Assembly (NCBI GenBank): GCA_900541495.1 | Contig: UQKC01000014.1 | Span: 1-43,544, forward strand | DNA from: an uncultured Ruminococcus sp. | Lineage (GTDB): Bacteria > Bacillota > Clostridia > Oscillospirales > Ruminococcaceae | Reading direction: 5' to 3' | DNA: 43,544 nucleotides | Part shown: piece after piece, positions 31,744 through 40,218 of the stretch | Position numbering within the stretch: position 1 is the stretch's first letter | Layout: the number at the start of each line of letters is the position of its first letter | The notes under the pieces: model-generated | Told to the model about the DNA's origin: nothing | What the model saw: only the letters and a program-made list of their open reading frames with translations | Database searches by the model: none | Made by a program: the position numbers and the translations under genes

Positions 31744-31794
31744 TCTCTATGATATATTTTTAAATAATACAAATTACTTATTGGAAGTGAAGAA

Positions 31795-33096
31795 ATGACC
31801 GTCACAAAATACCTTTATATATTCTTTTTTGAACTCTTATTTTACATTTTTGACACAAATACTGTATTGCAGTCGTTTATTCCGCCGTCTGTGCTTGAAT
31901 CGGAGAATATAATTCACCTGCTTATGCAGTTTATTGAATATGCTGCGATGTTTTTCCTCTGCTTAAAAATGACGGAGCTGAAAGTCGAGAAGACAAAACT
32001 GCTCAAAGCTACGGTCATACTGTTGCCCGTGAAGATAATATCGGATATTGTGTCATATTATGTTACTATACGGACGGACGAGCTTTCCGCTGAACCGCTT
32101 TTTAACAAATTTATATGGGATATTTTCCACGTTCTGCATATTTTTATAATTTTTGCGGTGATTTGGGTCGTTTGGAAGCCGAAAAAAAATCTTGACAGAA
32201 AAAAGCTTGCGGTCAATGCTGCTTTGCTGACGTTCGGAGTAGCTGGCTTGGCGGTTTCGGGGGTGGTGCTGTCCGATTTTATCAATGACACGGTTTACAA
32301 ATACAATATTGACCAAATAATAGCGGACAGCTATTCTCCTGATGCTTTACCCGATTTTCGCACCAACTTTGAATACTATATAAACAGTGCATCGGAGATA
32401 TATGGCATTGTTTCAGTTTTCATACGAACGCTTATACTTTTTTCTGTTTCAAATATATTCGGTGCGATACATGGGGAGCAGGGGAAAAATCGGAGAATTA
32501 CAGCTGAGGTCGGCTGTGTGGTTTTATGTTATGTTTTGAATCTATGCTTTAACAATGCAAATGTTTTTTCGGGAATTTATTACGGAAAAGCGGTTTTTGA
32601 AAAAGAGCCGTCCGTTATGACTGTCGATTATGATGTATGGCAGCTATTGAGGGGCATTGGAAGCGAGCGGCATATTTGGTGCGCCCGCGATGTGAATTAT
32701 GTTTATATCGGTGATGAATTTGTATGCAGGTTCGAAACCGAACCGCTTGCAAGCTCCGATTGGCTTGTCGATTACGGAGATGCAGACTGCACGGCTGTTG
32801 TGTGCGAAACAACCCTTATTGCATACAAGAATGAAAACGGTGAATGGAATACTGTACGTTTTGACGAACTCGATAAAGCAGAAGAAAGCAGCAAGCTGAC
32901 AGAGGTTCTTACCAACGTATGCAAAACCGGAAACCTTGAGGCGATAAATTACGCTTTTCCATATCTGGATAGATACGAACCCGAGCTTATTATCGAGATA
33001 TCGGCAGACAGCATAAAGGAAAATGCTATCTTATCCGATGACTATTTTTCCGAATTATATAAGAATACGGCGCATAGGGTAGAATGGCTGAATTGA
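31795..33096 (+). CDS. Multi-pass membrane protein, unknown
   Basis: 433 residues. Five or six hydrophobic segments lie in the first about 260 residues (near 5-25, 45-60, 70-90, 108-127, 140-162, 205-225, the later ones less sure), followed by a soluble C-terminal part of about 170 residues rich in acidic residues (RCARDVNYVYIGDEF-like region, then WLVDYGDADCTAVV). No known domain recognised. GGAAGTGA precedes the ATG. It stands between two gene sets of the tailed lipoprotein family and shares their AT-rich composition, so it is likely part of the same accessory region. Confidence 0.7.
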   Translation: MTVTKYLYIFFFELLFYIFDTNTVLQSFIPPSVLESENIIHLLMQFIEYAAMFFLCLKMTELKVEKTKLLKATVILLPVKIISDIVSYYVTIRTDELSAEPLFNKFIWDIFHVLHIFIIFAVIWVVWKPKKNLDRKKLAVNAALLTFGVAGLAVSGVVLSDFINDTVYKYNIDQIIADSYSPDALPDFRTNFEYYINSASEIYGIVSVFIRTLILFSVSNIFGAIHGEQGKNRRITAEVGCVVLCYVLNLCFNNANVFSGIYYGKAVFEKEPSVMTVDYDVWQLLRGIGSERHIWCARDVNYVYIGDEFVCRFETEPLASSDWLVDYGDADCTAVVCETTLIAYKNENGEWNTVRFDELDKAEESSKLTEVLTNVCKTGNLEAINYAFPYLDRYEPELIIEISADSIKENAILSDDYFSELYKNTAHRVEWLN

Positions 33097-33167
33097 AAGG
33101 ATAAGTTTATGAAAAACATAATTACATAATTCTTTTATTATATTAATTTTGGCAAAATTTCAATATT

Positions 33168-33314
33168 ATGACAAAATCAGACAGTATTTTAAAAGAAGTG
33201 CTTGATTTTGCTTTAACAGGAAACCGTGCTTTTTCGCAAGATGTTATTTATTTTGCACGAGGAAGTAATACTGATAAAGATGCACGGATTTCTGCAAGTC
33301 ACTTTTCTAAGTGA
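33168..33314 (+). pseudogene. 48-residue hydrolase remnant
   Basis: The frame reads ILKEVLDFALTGNRAF, then IYFARGSN and SASHFSK, and corresponds to EEILKFTLEGNRAF, CYWVGNSS and SGFSTHE near the end of the SleB-like protein at 27024. The N-terminal and catalytic parts are absent and there is no ribosome binding site, so this is a truncated copy. Confidence 0.6.
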
Positions 33315-33387
33315 TTAATCGCGAAAATAGTTTTCTATGCTTAATTGCGGTATGAAGATAATGAAATTAATATGAGTAGGTGAAAAT

Positions 33388-34224
33388 GTGAAAAAATATA
33401 TAAAATACATAATATGTGTTGCAGCACTTTTAACTGCGTGCGCAAATAAACAGCTGACAGAAAACAGCTATAGCTCAGAAGAAAAAAATACATCATTTAC
33501 TGTTGCTACAGAATCAATCACAGAAAAAATTTCTCAGATAACAACTCCACAGATAACCACATTAGAACAATGGACACATAATTTTGCCCGAGGTGTTTAT
33601 GCGGAGTTGGAAAACAACAAAACAGCTGATGATCCGACACCTTTTGCACCAATCAGCAATAACCATGAAGTGACGACGTTTGATATTGATGCAATGTGTG
33701 CAGACATATTTCTTCTTGATGTAAACGACGATGATATACCTGAATTATTTGTTGGCGGTCACGGAACAATGGGCAACGGAAGATATAGCATATATGATGT
33801 AGACGGGAATTGCTTTGGCAATGATAAATTTATATGGGAGATTGAAAGTTTTGAAACAGACGGACAATATCTTTATGCTCCATCAGGCTCAAACAGTTTA
33901 TTGGGACATACTAAGCTGACACAAGGGTTACCTAAGATATATGCCAATGGTTTCGCCTTTATGAATGGAACACCGACAGAAGCTACAATAGAAACAGCAG
34001 GCAGTAAAATTGTTGTTACAATTGATTCTCAGAGTGATTTTGAAAATCTTTATTCGCAATATTTGAATACGGATTATAATGATCTAAAGGTTATAGATAT
34101 GAACAAATACATTTGTATCCGTGACTATCTCCGTGTCCCTGACCCCGAAAACTACACCGAGGAAGATATTTACGACTGTCTGCTGGGTTTATTGCAGGAA
34201 TATGAAAATCAGGAGCAGGAATGA
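33388..34224 (+). CDS. Predicted lipoprotein, RVPDPENYTEEDIY tail family
   Basis: 278 residues, GTG start with TAGGTG at good spacing. Lipobox LLTAC with Cys at 18. The mature part carries LLDVNDDDIPELFVGGHGTM (Asp-rich loop), SIYDVDGN, APSGSNSLLGHTKL and the tail YLRVPDPENYTEEDIYDCL. Best match in the window is the lipoprotein at 29566 along its whole length. The DNA of the tail is also closely conserved in spite of divergence elsewhere. Together with 29566 and 30610 it forms a local family of secreted, probably calcium-binding lipoproteins with unknown function. Confidence 0.75.
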   Translation: MKKYIKYIICVAALLTACANKQLTENSYSSEEKNTSFTVATESITEKISQITTPQITTLEQWTHNFARGVYAELENNKTADDPTPFAPISNNHEVTTFDIDAMCADIFLLDVNDDDIPELFVGGHGTMGNGRYSIYDVDGNCFGNDKFIWEIESFETDGQYLYAPSGSNSLLGHTKLTQGLPKIYANGFAFMNGTPTEATIETAGSKIVVTIDSQSDFENLYSQYLNTDYNDLKVIDMNKYICIRDYLRVPDPENYTEEDIYDCLLGLLQEYENQEQE

Positions 34225-34265
34225 ATATAAAATTCTTGGTGCTTAAACTGACGCTATATTAAATC

Positions 34266-34303
34266 ATATCCTCCGTGCTGATTTTGTGCGGAGGATATTT
34301 TTC
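34266..34303 (+). terminator. Terminator after the 33388 lipoprotein
   Basis: ATATCCTCCG (34266-34275) pairs with CGGAGGATAT (34289-34298), followed by TTTTTC. Confidence 0.85.
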
Positions 34304-34333
34304 AGATAATACGACTGAAATTTGCAAATGCTA

Positions 34334-34362
34334 TTGCATTTCAAGGAAATATATGGTACAAT
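34334..34362 (+). promoter_or_regulatory. Predicted extended -10 promoter of the 34499 gene
   Basis: TTGCAT (34334-34339), 17 bases, TACAAT (34357-34362) preceded by TGG. Confidence 0.6.
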
Positions 34363-34498
34363 TATACAGCAAGATATGCTTTTGAAATGGACGGAGCTTT
34401 ATATTATGAAAAACAGGGATCCTTTTTGCAGTCATTGTCGGTGACTGAATAGGGTTCAGTTCGATGAATACGGGTGACGGTATTGGGAGGAAAGATAT

Positions 34499-35272
34499 AT
34501 GAAAAATAAAGCGATATTTTTGTTATGCGCAGCTTGCCTTGCAATGACAGCCTGCGGAAAGACAGTTGACAATGTGCAGGAGAGCATGACGGAAGAAACC
34601 ACAATGATCTCAGAGGTGATCGAAACCGAAACAGCTCTCGAAACAACGACCACAGTACCGACTGAAACTACCGTTATCACCACAACAAGACCAACACCCG
34701 AAACGACCTTTGACGAAAATGATGAGATCCTTGTCAGGGGGCAGGAGTTTGCGGAAAGCTATGCCAAGATGTACTGGGATTATCTTTGCGGTGCGGCTTG
34801 GGAAGACTATGTTAACACACCGTATTTTGATTTTGACAATAAAAGCGAGGACAATTATTTTGAAGATGACGGAATACCTTTTTATAAGCTTTTAATTACC
34901 GATTACACCTATGATGAGCTTATAGCGAATATCAAAGGCTTTTATTCCGATGAGATTTTTGAAGAATACAAACCTGCTGCGATCGGTTCGCTTTTTACCG
35001 GCAGGGATAACTGCATTTATGTGAACGGAAATGAACCGACTTTTATATATCAGATGCGCAATGGACACGCTCATATTATAGGATATAACGAAAATGATGA
35101 CGGAAGTGTTACTTATGACTGCTTTGCAAAAACGACCGAAGAAGATGATGACGACCTTTATTTTTCATTCACATTAAACGCTGACGGAAAACTTTGCGGT
35201 GATCTTGATATTTCTTTGGAAAATAAGCTTGGACTTTTTTCCGATACCTATTATTGTAATGATGAACCCTGA
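34499..35272 (+). CDS. Predicted lipoprotein with Thr-rich linker
   Basis: 257 residues, lipobox AMTAC with Cys at 19. A linker of about 50 residues (about 25-75) is rich in Thr and Glu (ETTTTVPTETTVITTTRP) and may be extended or glycosylated, as in wall-spanning lipoproteins. The globular part (about 80-257) has no motif I recognise; it ends with a region around NGHAHIIGYNENDDGSVTYDC. It lacks the RVPDPENYTEEDIY tail, so it is a neighbour rather than a member of that family. GGGAGGAAAG before the ATG. Own promoter and terminator on its left side. Confidence 0.75.
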   Translation: MKNKAIFLLCAACLAMTACGKTVDNVQESMTEETTMISEVIETETALETTTTVPTETTVITTTRPTPETTFDENDEILVRGQEFAESYAKMYWDYLCGAAWEDYVNTPYFDFDNKSEDNYFEDDGIPFYKLLITDYTYDELIANIKGFYSDEIFEEYKPAAIGSLFTGRDNCIYVNGNEPTFIYQMRNGHAHIIGYNENDDGSVTYDCFAKTTEEDDDDLYFSFTLNADGKLCGDLDISLENKLGLFSDTYYCNDEP

Positions 35273-35329
35273 TATTTTCACAAAATAGCGGTGAAAACAA
35301 AGATACATTTATAAAAGACCTGTTATTTT

Positions 35330-35406
35330 GCCCCGAAAATGCACTTTTTATGCACAAAAAGCGCTGTTTTGTCAGAAGTGCATAAAAAAATATCAAAAAT
35401 CGGGGC
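35330..35406. repeat. Nested inverted repeat before the ribosomal operon
   Basis: GCCCCGA (35330-35336) pairs with TCGGGGC (35400-35406); inside, TATGCAC (35349-35355) pairs with GTGCATA (35378-35384). It lies between the last lipoprotein and the rpsJ promoter and could end transcription or insulate the operon. Confidence 0.5.
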
Positions 35407-35446
35407 GAAATTCTATTTTAAATTTTCGGAAAAATCAAAAAAAGTC

Positions 35447-35475
35447 TTGAAATGACAGGATCAGTGTGTTATAAT
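35447..35475 (+). promoter_or_regulatory. Promoter of the S10 ribosomal operon
   Basis: TTGAAA (35447-35452), 17 bases, TATAAT (35470-35475). The transcript would begin near 35482, giving a leader of almost 300 bases before rpsJ. Confidence 0.8.
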
Positions 35476-35481
35476 ACTACT

Positions 35482-35777
35482 TGCGTGACTGCAACAAGAT
35501 ATGCGTTGAAGTGAAAGGTGGCCGGCGGTTTGCCGGGGAATTTTCATGGAGTATGTCCGATTTTAAACCGGGCGGCTGTAATATCAACACTGTGTGTGCT
35601 TAAACCGTTGGCAATTTTATGCCGATAGGTAAGTTTTTGTGTGTATAAAAGCTGACGTTTCCGGAAACACCTGTGTTTTTCGGATTTTTTTATGTGAGAC
35701 TTGCGATACACACGGTAGCGTTGAACATTACATTGTCCCCTCTACATTATTAAATTTGCTTAAGGAGGCGATTCTAA
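35482..35777 (+). promoter_or_regulatory. rpsJ leader: Structured S10 operon leader with attenuator
   Basis: A leader of about 296 bases without a gene. It contains GC-rich pairs (around GCCGGCGGTTTGCCGG at about 35523-35538), a complete intrinsic terminator at 35660-35691, and GTGTGTAT (35639-35646) that can pair with ATACACAC (35706-35713) around that terminator. This suggests transcription attenuation before rpsJ. What it senses is not visible. Confidence 0.55.
35660..35691 (+). terminator. Attenuator-type terminator 87 bases before rpsJ
   Basis: TCCGGAAACAC (35660-35670) pairs with GTGTTTTTCGGA (35673-35684, one bulge), followed by seven Ts. It lies downstream of the promoter and upstream of the first gene. 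Confidence 0.75.
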
Positions 35778-36092
35778 GTGGCAGTCAATGAAAAAATCAG
35801 AATCAGAATCAAGGGCTTTGACCATGCGGTTGTAGATGCAGCAGCAGCTAAGATCGTAGAGGCAGCAAAGCGCAGCGGTGCAAGAGTTTCGGGTCCTATC
35901 CCGCTCCCGACAGACAAGGAGATCGTTACTATCCTCCGTGCTGTACACAAGTACAAGGACAGCCGTGAGCAGTTCGAGCTTCGCACCCACAAAAGACTCA
36001 TCGACGTTATAAGACCTACTGCAAAGACAACTGAAGCTTTACAGGGTCTTGAACTTCCTGCCGGCGTTGATATCGTAATGGAAATCAAGTAA
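35778..36092 (+). CDS. rpsJ: 30S ribosomal protein S10
   Basis: 104 residues, normal length; first gene of the operon. S10 sits in the 30S head and, as NusE, also takes part in antitermination with NusB. Conserved parts visible: KIRIRIKGFDH, VSGPIPLPT, TILRAVHKYKDSREQFELRT and HKRLIDV. The start is GTG, 10 bases after AAGGAGG. The family always starts near this residue, which supports GTG. Next gene rplC follows after 85 bases that contain a small hairpin (GTTGTG...CACAAC). Confidence 0.97.
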   Translation: MAVNEKIRIRIKGFDHAVVDAAAAKIVEAAKRSGARVSGPIPLPTDKEIVTILRAVHKYKDSREQFELRTHKRLIDVIRPTAKTTEALQGLELPAGVDIVMEIK

Positions 36093-36177
36093 GCGAGAGC
36101 TTGCCATTTCCGAAAATATCGATCCGCAGGTCATGTTGTGCAAAAACACAACCAATAACCAATAGGAGGAAAAAATC

Positions 36178-36819
36178 ATGACAAAGGCAATCATCGGTAA
36201 GAAAATCGGTATGACACAGATTTTCGATGAAGCAACTAACAAGGTTATCCCCTTGACAGTTGTAGAAGCCGGCCCTTGCGTAGTCGTTCAGAAGAAGACA
36301 GTTGAGAACGATGGTTACAGCGCAGTACAGCTCGGCTTCGGCGATCTCAGAGAAAAGCTTGCAAACAAGCCTGTTAAGGGCCACTTTGCAAAGGCTGACG
36401 CTCCTCTCAAGAGAACTCTCAAGGAGTTCAGACTTGACGGCGCAGATGCTATCGAGGTCGGAGCTATCCTTAAGGCTGATACATTTGAAGTAGGCGACAT
36501 CGTTGATGTAAGCGGTACTTCAAAGGGTAAGGGCTTCCAGGGTACAATCAAGAAGAACAACCAGCGCTCACTCAAGGAAACTCACGGTACAGGCCCTGTT
36601 CACAGACAGGCCGGTTCTATGGGTGCCTGCTCCTCACCTTCCCGTATCTTCAAGGGCAAGAAGCTTGCAGGTCACATGGGTGCAGAAAAGGTTACTATCC
36701 AGAATCTTGAAATTGTCAAGATCGACGCAGAAAACAATCTTATCGCAATCAAGGGTGCTATTCCCGGTCCTAAGAACGGAATCGTTACAATCTGCGACTG
36801 CGTAAAGAAAAAAGCTTAA
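36178..36819 (+). CDS. rplC: 50S ribosomal protein L3
   Basis: 213 residues, normal length. One of the first proteins to bind 23S rRNA; its long loop reaches toward the peptidyl transferase centre. Visible: KAIIGKKIGMTQIF at the N-terminus, the core TSKGKGFQGTIKKNNQ and HGTGPVHRQAGSMGACSSPSR-like region followed by GKKLAGHMG. TAGGAGG before the ATG. Second in the operon, as in other Firmicutes. Confidence 0.97.
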   Translation: MTKAIIGKKIGMTQIFDEATNKVIPLTVVEAGPCVVVQKKTVENDGYSAVQLGFGDLREKLANKPVKGHFAKADAPLKRTLKEFRLDGADAIEVGAILKADTFEVGDIVDVSGTSKGKGFQGTIKKNNQRSLKETHGTGPVHRQAGSMGACSSPSRIFKGKKLAGHMGAEKVTIQNLEIVKIDAENNLIAIKGAIPGPKNGIVTICDCVKKKA

Positions 36820-36837
36820 TGGAAGGAGGAAGCAACA

Positions 36838-37464
36838 ATGCCTAATATGAAAGTTCTCGATATGACAGGTAAAGAGGTTTCCAACATTGAGCTGTCAGAT
36901 GCAATTTTCGGTATCACACCCAACGAGTCCGCTATGCACACAATGGTAGTTAACTACCTTGCTAATCAGCGTCAGGGCACACAGTCCACTCTCACCCGTA
37001 CAGAGGTAAGAGGCGGCGGCAGAAAGCCTTGGAGACAGAAGGGTACTGGCCACGCAAGACAGGGTTCTACAAGAGCTCCTCAGTGGACACACGGCGGTAT
37101 CGCACTCGGCCCTAAGCCAAGAAGCTACCGTTTCACAGTAAACAAGAAGTTAAGAAGACTTGCTATGAAGTCTGCAATGTCCGTTAAGGTAGCAGACAAC
37201 AACATGATCGTTCTTGATGCCATCAAGATGGAGGAATTCAAGACAAAGACTGTTGTTAATATGCTTAAGGCAATCGAAGCAGAGGGCAAGAAGGCTCTCA
37301 TCGTTCTTTCCGAAAATGACAGCTTCGTAATCAAGAGCGCTGCTAACATCCCGGGTGTTAAGACAGCTCTCGTTAACACGATCAATGTTTATGACATTCT
37401 CAACGCTGATAAGTTCATCGTTGTTAAGGATGCCGTAGCTAAAATTGAGGAGGTGTACGCATAA
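36838..37464 (+). CDS. rplD: 50S ribosomal protein L4
   Basis: 208 residues. Its extended loop lines the exit tunnel: VRGGGRKPWRQKGTGHARQG and STRAPQWTHGG are visible at about 60-85. In Escherichia coli L4 also represses the S10 operon through its leader; whether that happens here is open, but a leader attenuator exists. GGAAGGAGG before the ATG. The stop overlaps the next start by one base (TAATG), indicating translational coupling with L23. Confidence 0.97.
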   Translation: MPNMKVLDMTGKEVSNIELSDAIFGITPNESAMHTMVVNYLANQRQGTQSTLTRTEVRGGGRKPWRQKGTGHARQGSTRAPQWTHGGIALGPKPRSYRFTVNKKLRRLAMKSAMSVKVADNNMIVLDAIKMEEFKTKTVVNMLKAIEAEGKKALIVLSENDSFVIKSAANIPGVKTALVNTINVYDILNADKFIVVKDAVAKIEEVYA

Positions 37465-37754
37465 TGTTAGCACAGGATATCGTAATCAAGCCTATCATCA
37501 CTGAAAAGAGCATGTCCGGTCTTCAGAATGGAAAGTACACCTTTAAAGTAGCCAAGAACGCTAACAAGGTTGAAATTGCTAAGGCAGTTGAAGAACTCTT
37601 CGGCGTTAAGGTTGCAAAGGTTAATACTCTCAACGTAAGAGGACGTTATAAGAGAATGGGCATGAACGCAGGCTACACAGCAGCTTGGAAGAAGGCTATC
37701 GTTACTCTTACAGCAGATTCTAAGACCATCGAATTCTTCGACGGTATGATGTAA
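37464..37754 (+). CDS. rplW: 50S ribosomal protein L23
   Basis: 96 residues, normal. Located at the tunnel exit, docking site for trigger factor and SRP. Visible: DIVIKPIITEKSM, KYTFKVAKNANKVEIAKAVE and NTLNVRGRYKRMG. Start overlaps the stop of rplD; GAGGAGGTG lies inside the end of rplD. A gap of 104 bases follows before rplB. Confidence 0.97.
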   Translation: MLAQDIVIKPIITEKSMSGLQNGKYTFKVAKNANKVEIAKAVEELFGVKVAKVNTLNVRGRYKRMGMNAGYTAAWKKAIVTLTADSKTIEFFDGMM

Positions 37755-37858
37755 GGCCCAATAAGGCTTTTACTCCTTAGCCCACGGGCATTGAGTAAGT
37801 ATGGAAGGAAACAGCTTCCGCAAAACATCGCAAATTTATAAAGGAGATTTGAACTACA

Positions 37859-38692
37859 ATGGCTATTAAAGTTTACCAGCCTACCACCGCTTCAAGACGT
37901 CAGATGACTGTAACTGACTACAGCGGTCTTTCCAAGGTAGCTCCTGAAAAGAGCCTTCTCGCTCCCATTAAGAAGAATGCCGGCAGAAACAGCTACGGTA
38001 GAATCACTGTTCGTCACAGAGGCGGCGGAAACAGAAGAAAATACAGAATCATCGACTTCAAGAGAGATAAGCAGGGCATGAACGCTACTGTTCTCACACT
38101 TGAATACGATCCTAACAGAAGCGCATTCATCGCTCTTGTTCAGTACGAGGACGGCGAAAAGAGATACATCATCGCTCCTAACGGTCTTGCTGTTGGCGAC
38201 GTTATCCGCGCAGGTGCTGACTCCGATATCAAGCCGGGCAACGCTCTTGCTCTTGCTAATATCCCTGTTGGTACATTCATCCACAACATTGAGCTTTACC
38301 CCGGCAAGGGCGCACAGCTCGTTCGTGCAGCAGGCAACATGGCTCAGCTCATGGGTAAGGAAGATGACTACGTTCTCGTTAGACTTCCTTCCGGCGAAAT
38401 GAGAAAGATCCCTGCAGGATGCATGGCTTCTATCGGTCAGGTTTCCAACATTGACCATGAAAACGTAAACCTCGGTAAGGCTGGTAAGACCCGCCACAGA
38501 GGTATCAGACCTACCGTTCGTGGTTCTGTCATGAACCCATGCGACCACCCACACGGTGGTGGTGAAGGTAAGTCACCTGTCGGCCGTCCGGGACCTGTTA
38601 CTCCTTGGGGCAAGCCGGCACTCGGTTACAAGACCAGAGCTACTCATAACAGAACTGACAAGTTCATCGTTAAGAGAAGAAACGGCAAGTAA
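37859..38692 (+). CDS. rplB: 50S ribosomal protein L2
   Basis: 277 residues, normal. Required for subunit association and peptidyl transfer. Visible: TPGRNSYGRITVRHRGGG-like N-terminal part (here KNAGRNSYGRITVRHRGGG), the SH3-like core with LEYDPNRSAFIALVQY, and the conserved end NPCDHPHGGGEGKSPVGR with the functionally important His. AAAGGAG before the ATG. Confidence 0.98.
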   Translation: MAIKVYQPTTASRRQMTVTDYSGLSKVAPEKSLLAPIKKNAGRNSYGRITVRHRGGGNRRKYRIIDFKRDKQGMNATVLTLEYDPNRSAFIALVQYEDGEKRYIIAPNGLAVGDVIRAGADSDIKPGNALALANIPVGTFIHNIELYPGKGAQLVRAAGNMAQLMGKEDDYVLVRLPSGEMRKIPAGCMASIGQVSNIDHENVNLGKAGKTRHRGIRPTVRGSVMNPCDHPHGGGEGKSPVGRPGPVTPWGKPALGYKTRATHNRTDKFIVKRRNGK

Positions 38693-38743
38693 TCTTATAA
38701 GAAATTTTATTGAAAGTTTACTCATAGGAATCGTAAAGAGGAA

Positions 38744-38767
38744 TGTCGGAGCGTTCATGCTCCCGAC
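38744..38767 (+). other. Hairpin between rplB and rpsS
   Basis: TGTCGGAGC pairs with GCTCCCGACA (one bulged C) around GTTCAT. Located in the 110-base gap between the genes; no T-run follows. Possibly a processing or pausing element. Confidence 0.45.
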
Positions 38768-38802
38768 ATCTTGCCTCTGATTTTGAGAGGGGAGGAAAAC
38801 CA

Positions 38803-39084
38803 ATGAGCAGAAGCATTAAAAAAGGACCATACGTCCAGGAAGCTCTTCTTAAGAGAGTTATTGCTATGAACGAAGCAGGTGAAAAGAAAGTCCTCAAGAC
38901 TTGGAGCAGAGCTTCAACGATTTTCCCTGATTTCGTAGGTCATACATTTGCCGTTCATGACGGCAGAAAGCACGTTCCCGTATATGTGACTGAAGATATG
39001 GTAGGTCACAGACTCGGTGAATTCGCACCAACAAGAACCTATAAGGGTCATGCGGGTTCAAAGACATCCAACAACGGTAAGTAA
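38803..39084 (+). CDS. rpsS: 30S ribosomal protein S19
   Basis: 93 residues, normal. Binds 16S rRNA in the head with S13. Visible: RSIKKGPYVQEALLKRV, TWSRASTIFPDFVGHTFAVHDG, and HRLGEFAPTRTYKGHAG. ATG 38803, seven bases after GGGGAGG, is the family start; an in-frame ATG at 38743 would add 20 unrelated residues and falls in the hairpin. Confidence 0.97.
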   Translation: MSRSIKKGPYVQEALLKRVIAMNEAGEKKVLKTWSRASTIFPDFVGHTFAVHDGRKHVPVYVTEDMVGHRLGEFAPTRTYKGHAGSKTSNNGK

Positions 39085-39107
39085 TAAGGCAGAGAGGAGA
39101 ATTTAGA

Positions 39108-39443
39108 ATGGAAGCAAGAGCATACCTCAAAAATGCTCGCATAGCACCTCGAAAGGTTCAGATCGTTCTTGACCTTATCAGAGGCAAAGACGTTGAAACA
39201 GCTATGGCGATTTTAAAGAACACACCTAAATCTGCTTGTGAATATCTGGAGAAGCTTCTGAAGTCCGCAATCGCAAATGCAGAAAACAATTTCGGTATGG
39301 ATAAGAACAACCTTTATGTATCCGAGTGCTTCGTTTGCCCCGGACCTACAATGAAGAGAATCATGCCGAGAGCACAGGGCAGAGCGTTCCGAATCCTCAA
39401 GAGAACATCTCATGTAACTCTTGTGGTAAAGGAAAAAGAATAA
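39108..39443 (+). CDS. rplV: 50S ribosomal protein L22
   Basis: 111 residues, normal. Its beta-hairpin lines the exit tunnel opposite L4. Visible: ARIAPRKVQIVLDLIRGKDV, AILKNTPKSACEYLEKLLKSA, and GPTMKRIMPRAQGRAFRI, the tunnel hairpin. AGAGAGGAG before the ATG. Followed after 19 bases by rpsC. Confidence 0.97.
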   Translation: MEARAYLKNARIAPRKVQIVLDLIRGKDVETAMAILKNTPKSACEYLEKLLKSAIANAENNFGMDKNNLYVSECFVCPGPTMKRIMPRAQGRAFRILKRTSHVTLVVKEKE

Positions 39444-39462
39444 GTCGAAAGGAGTAAACTAA

Positions 39463-40218
39463 ATGGGACAGAAAGTTAATCCCCACGGCCTTCGTGTAGG
39501 CGTAATCAAAGATTGGGACTCCCGCTGGTTTGCTAACAAAGCAACTTTCGGCGATACCCTCGTAGAAGATTACAACGTTCGTAATTATATCAAGAAGGAA
39601 CTTTATGCAGCAGGCGTTGCCAAGATCGAGATCGAAAGATTTGCTGATAAGGTAAGAATCCATGTTCACTGCGCTAAGCCCGGTATCGTTATCGGAAGAG
39701 GCGGCGAGAACATCGAAAAGATCCGCGCTAAAGTTGAAAAGATGATCGGTAAGTCTGTAGCTATCAACATCGTTGAAGTTAAGACACCTGATATGAATGC
39801 ACAGCTCGTTGCAGAAAACATCGCTGCACAGCTTGAAAACCGTGTATCCTTCAGAAGAGCTATGAAGCAGTCCATCGGCAGAGCTATGAAGCTCGGCGCA
39901 AAGGGCATCAAGGTTAAGTGCGGCGGCCGTCTTGGTGGTGCTGAAATCGCACGTTCCGAAAGCTACCATGAAGGTACAATTCCTCTTCAGACGATCCGTG
40001 CTGACATCGACTATGGTTTTGCTGAGGCTAACACAACCTACGGCAAGATCGGTGTTAAGGTTTGGATCTACAAGGGTGAAGTTCTCAAGGGCGACCTCAA
40101 TGCTGCTAAGACAGCTCCCGAGAAGCCTGAAAGAAAGCCCAGAAGAGCTAACGGTGACAAGCCCCGCACAAACGGCGGCAGAAACCGTACAGAAAGAAGA
40201 GAAGGAGGTAACCAGTAA
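39463..40218 (+). CDS. rpsC: 30S ribosomal protein S3
   Basis: 251 residues, some 20-30 more than usual because of a basic, Asn/Arg-rich C-terminal extension (about 215-251). Forms the mRNA entry helicase with S4 and S5. Visible: GQKVNPHGLRVGVIKDWDSR, the KH motif GIVIGRGGENIEKIR, and the second domain with LGGAEIARSESYHEG. The last codons contain GAAGGAGG for the next gene, whose ATG overlaps the stop by one base. Confidence 0.97.
   Translation: MGQKVNPHGLRVGVIKDWDSRWFANKATFGDTLVEDYNVRNYIKKELYAAGVAKIEIERFADKVRIHVHCAKPGIVIGRGGENIEKIRAKVEKMIGKSVAINIVEVKTPDMNAQLVAENIAAQLENRVSFRRAMKQSIGRAMKLGAKGIKVKCGGRLGGAEIARSESYHEGTIPLQTIRADIDYGFAEANTTYGKIGVKVWIYKGEVLKGDLNAAKTAPEKPERKPRRANGDKPRTNGGRNRTERREGGNQ

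Noticed and set aside
34406..34441. Short frame MKNRDPFCSHCR as a possible leader peptide of the 34499 lipoprotein
   Set aside because: No ribosome binding site and no repeated regulatory codon; nothing supports translation.
37892..38554. 220-codon minus-strand frame under rplB
   Set aside because: Fully inside L2, Val/Ser/Asn-biased as expected for an antisense shadow.
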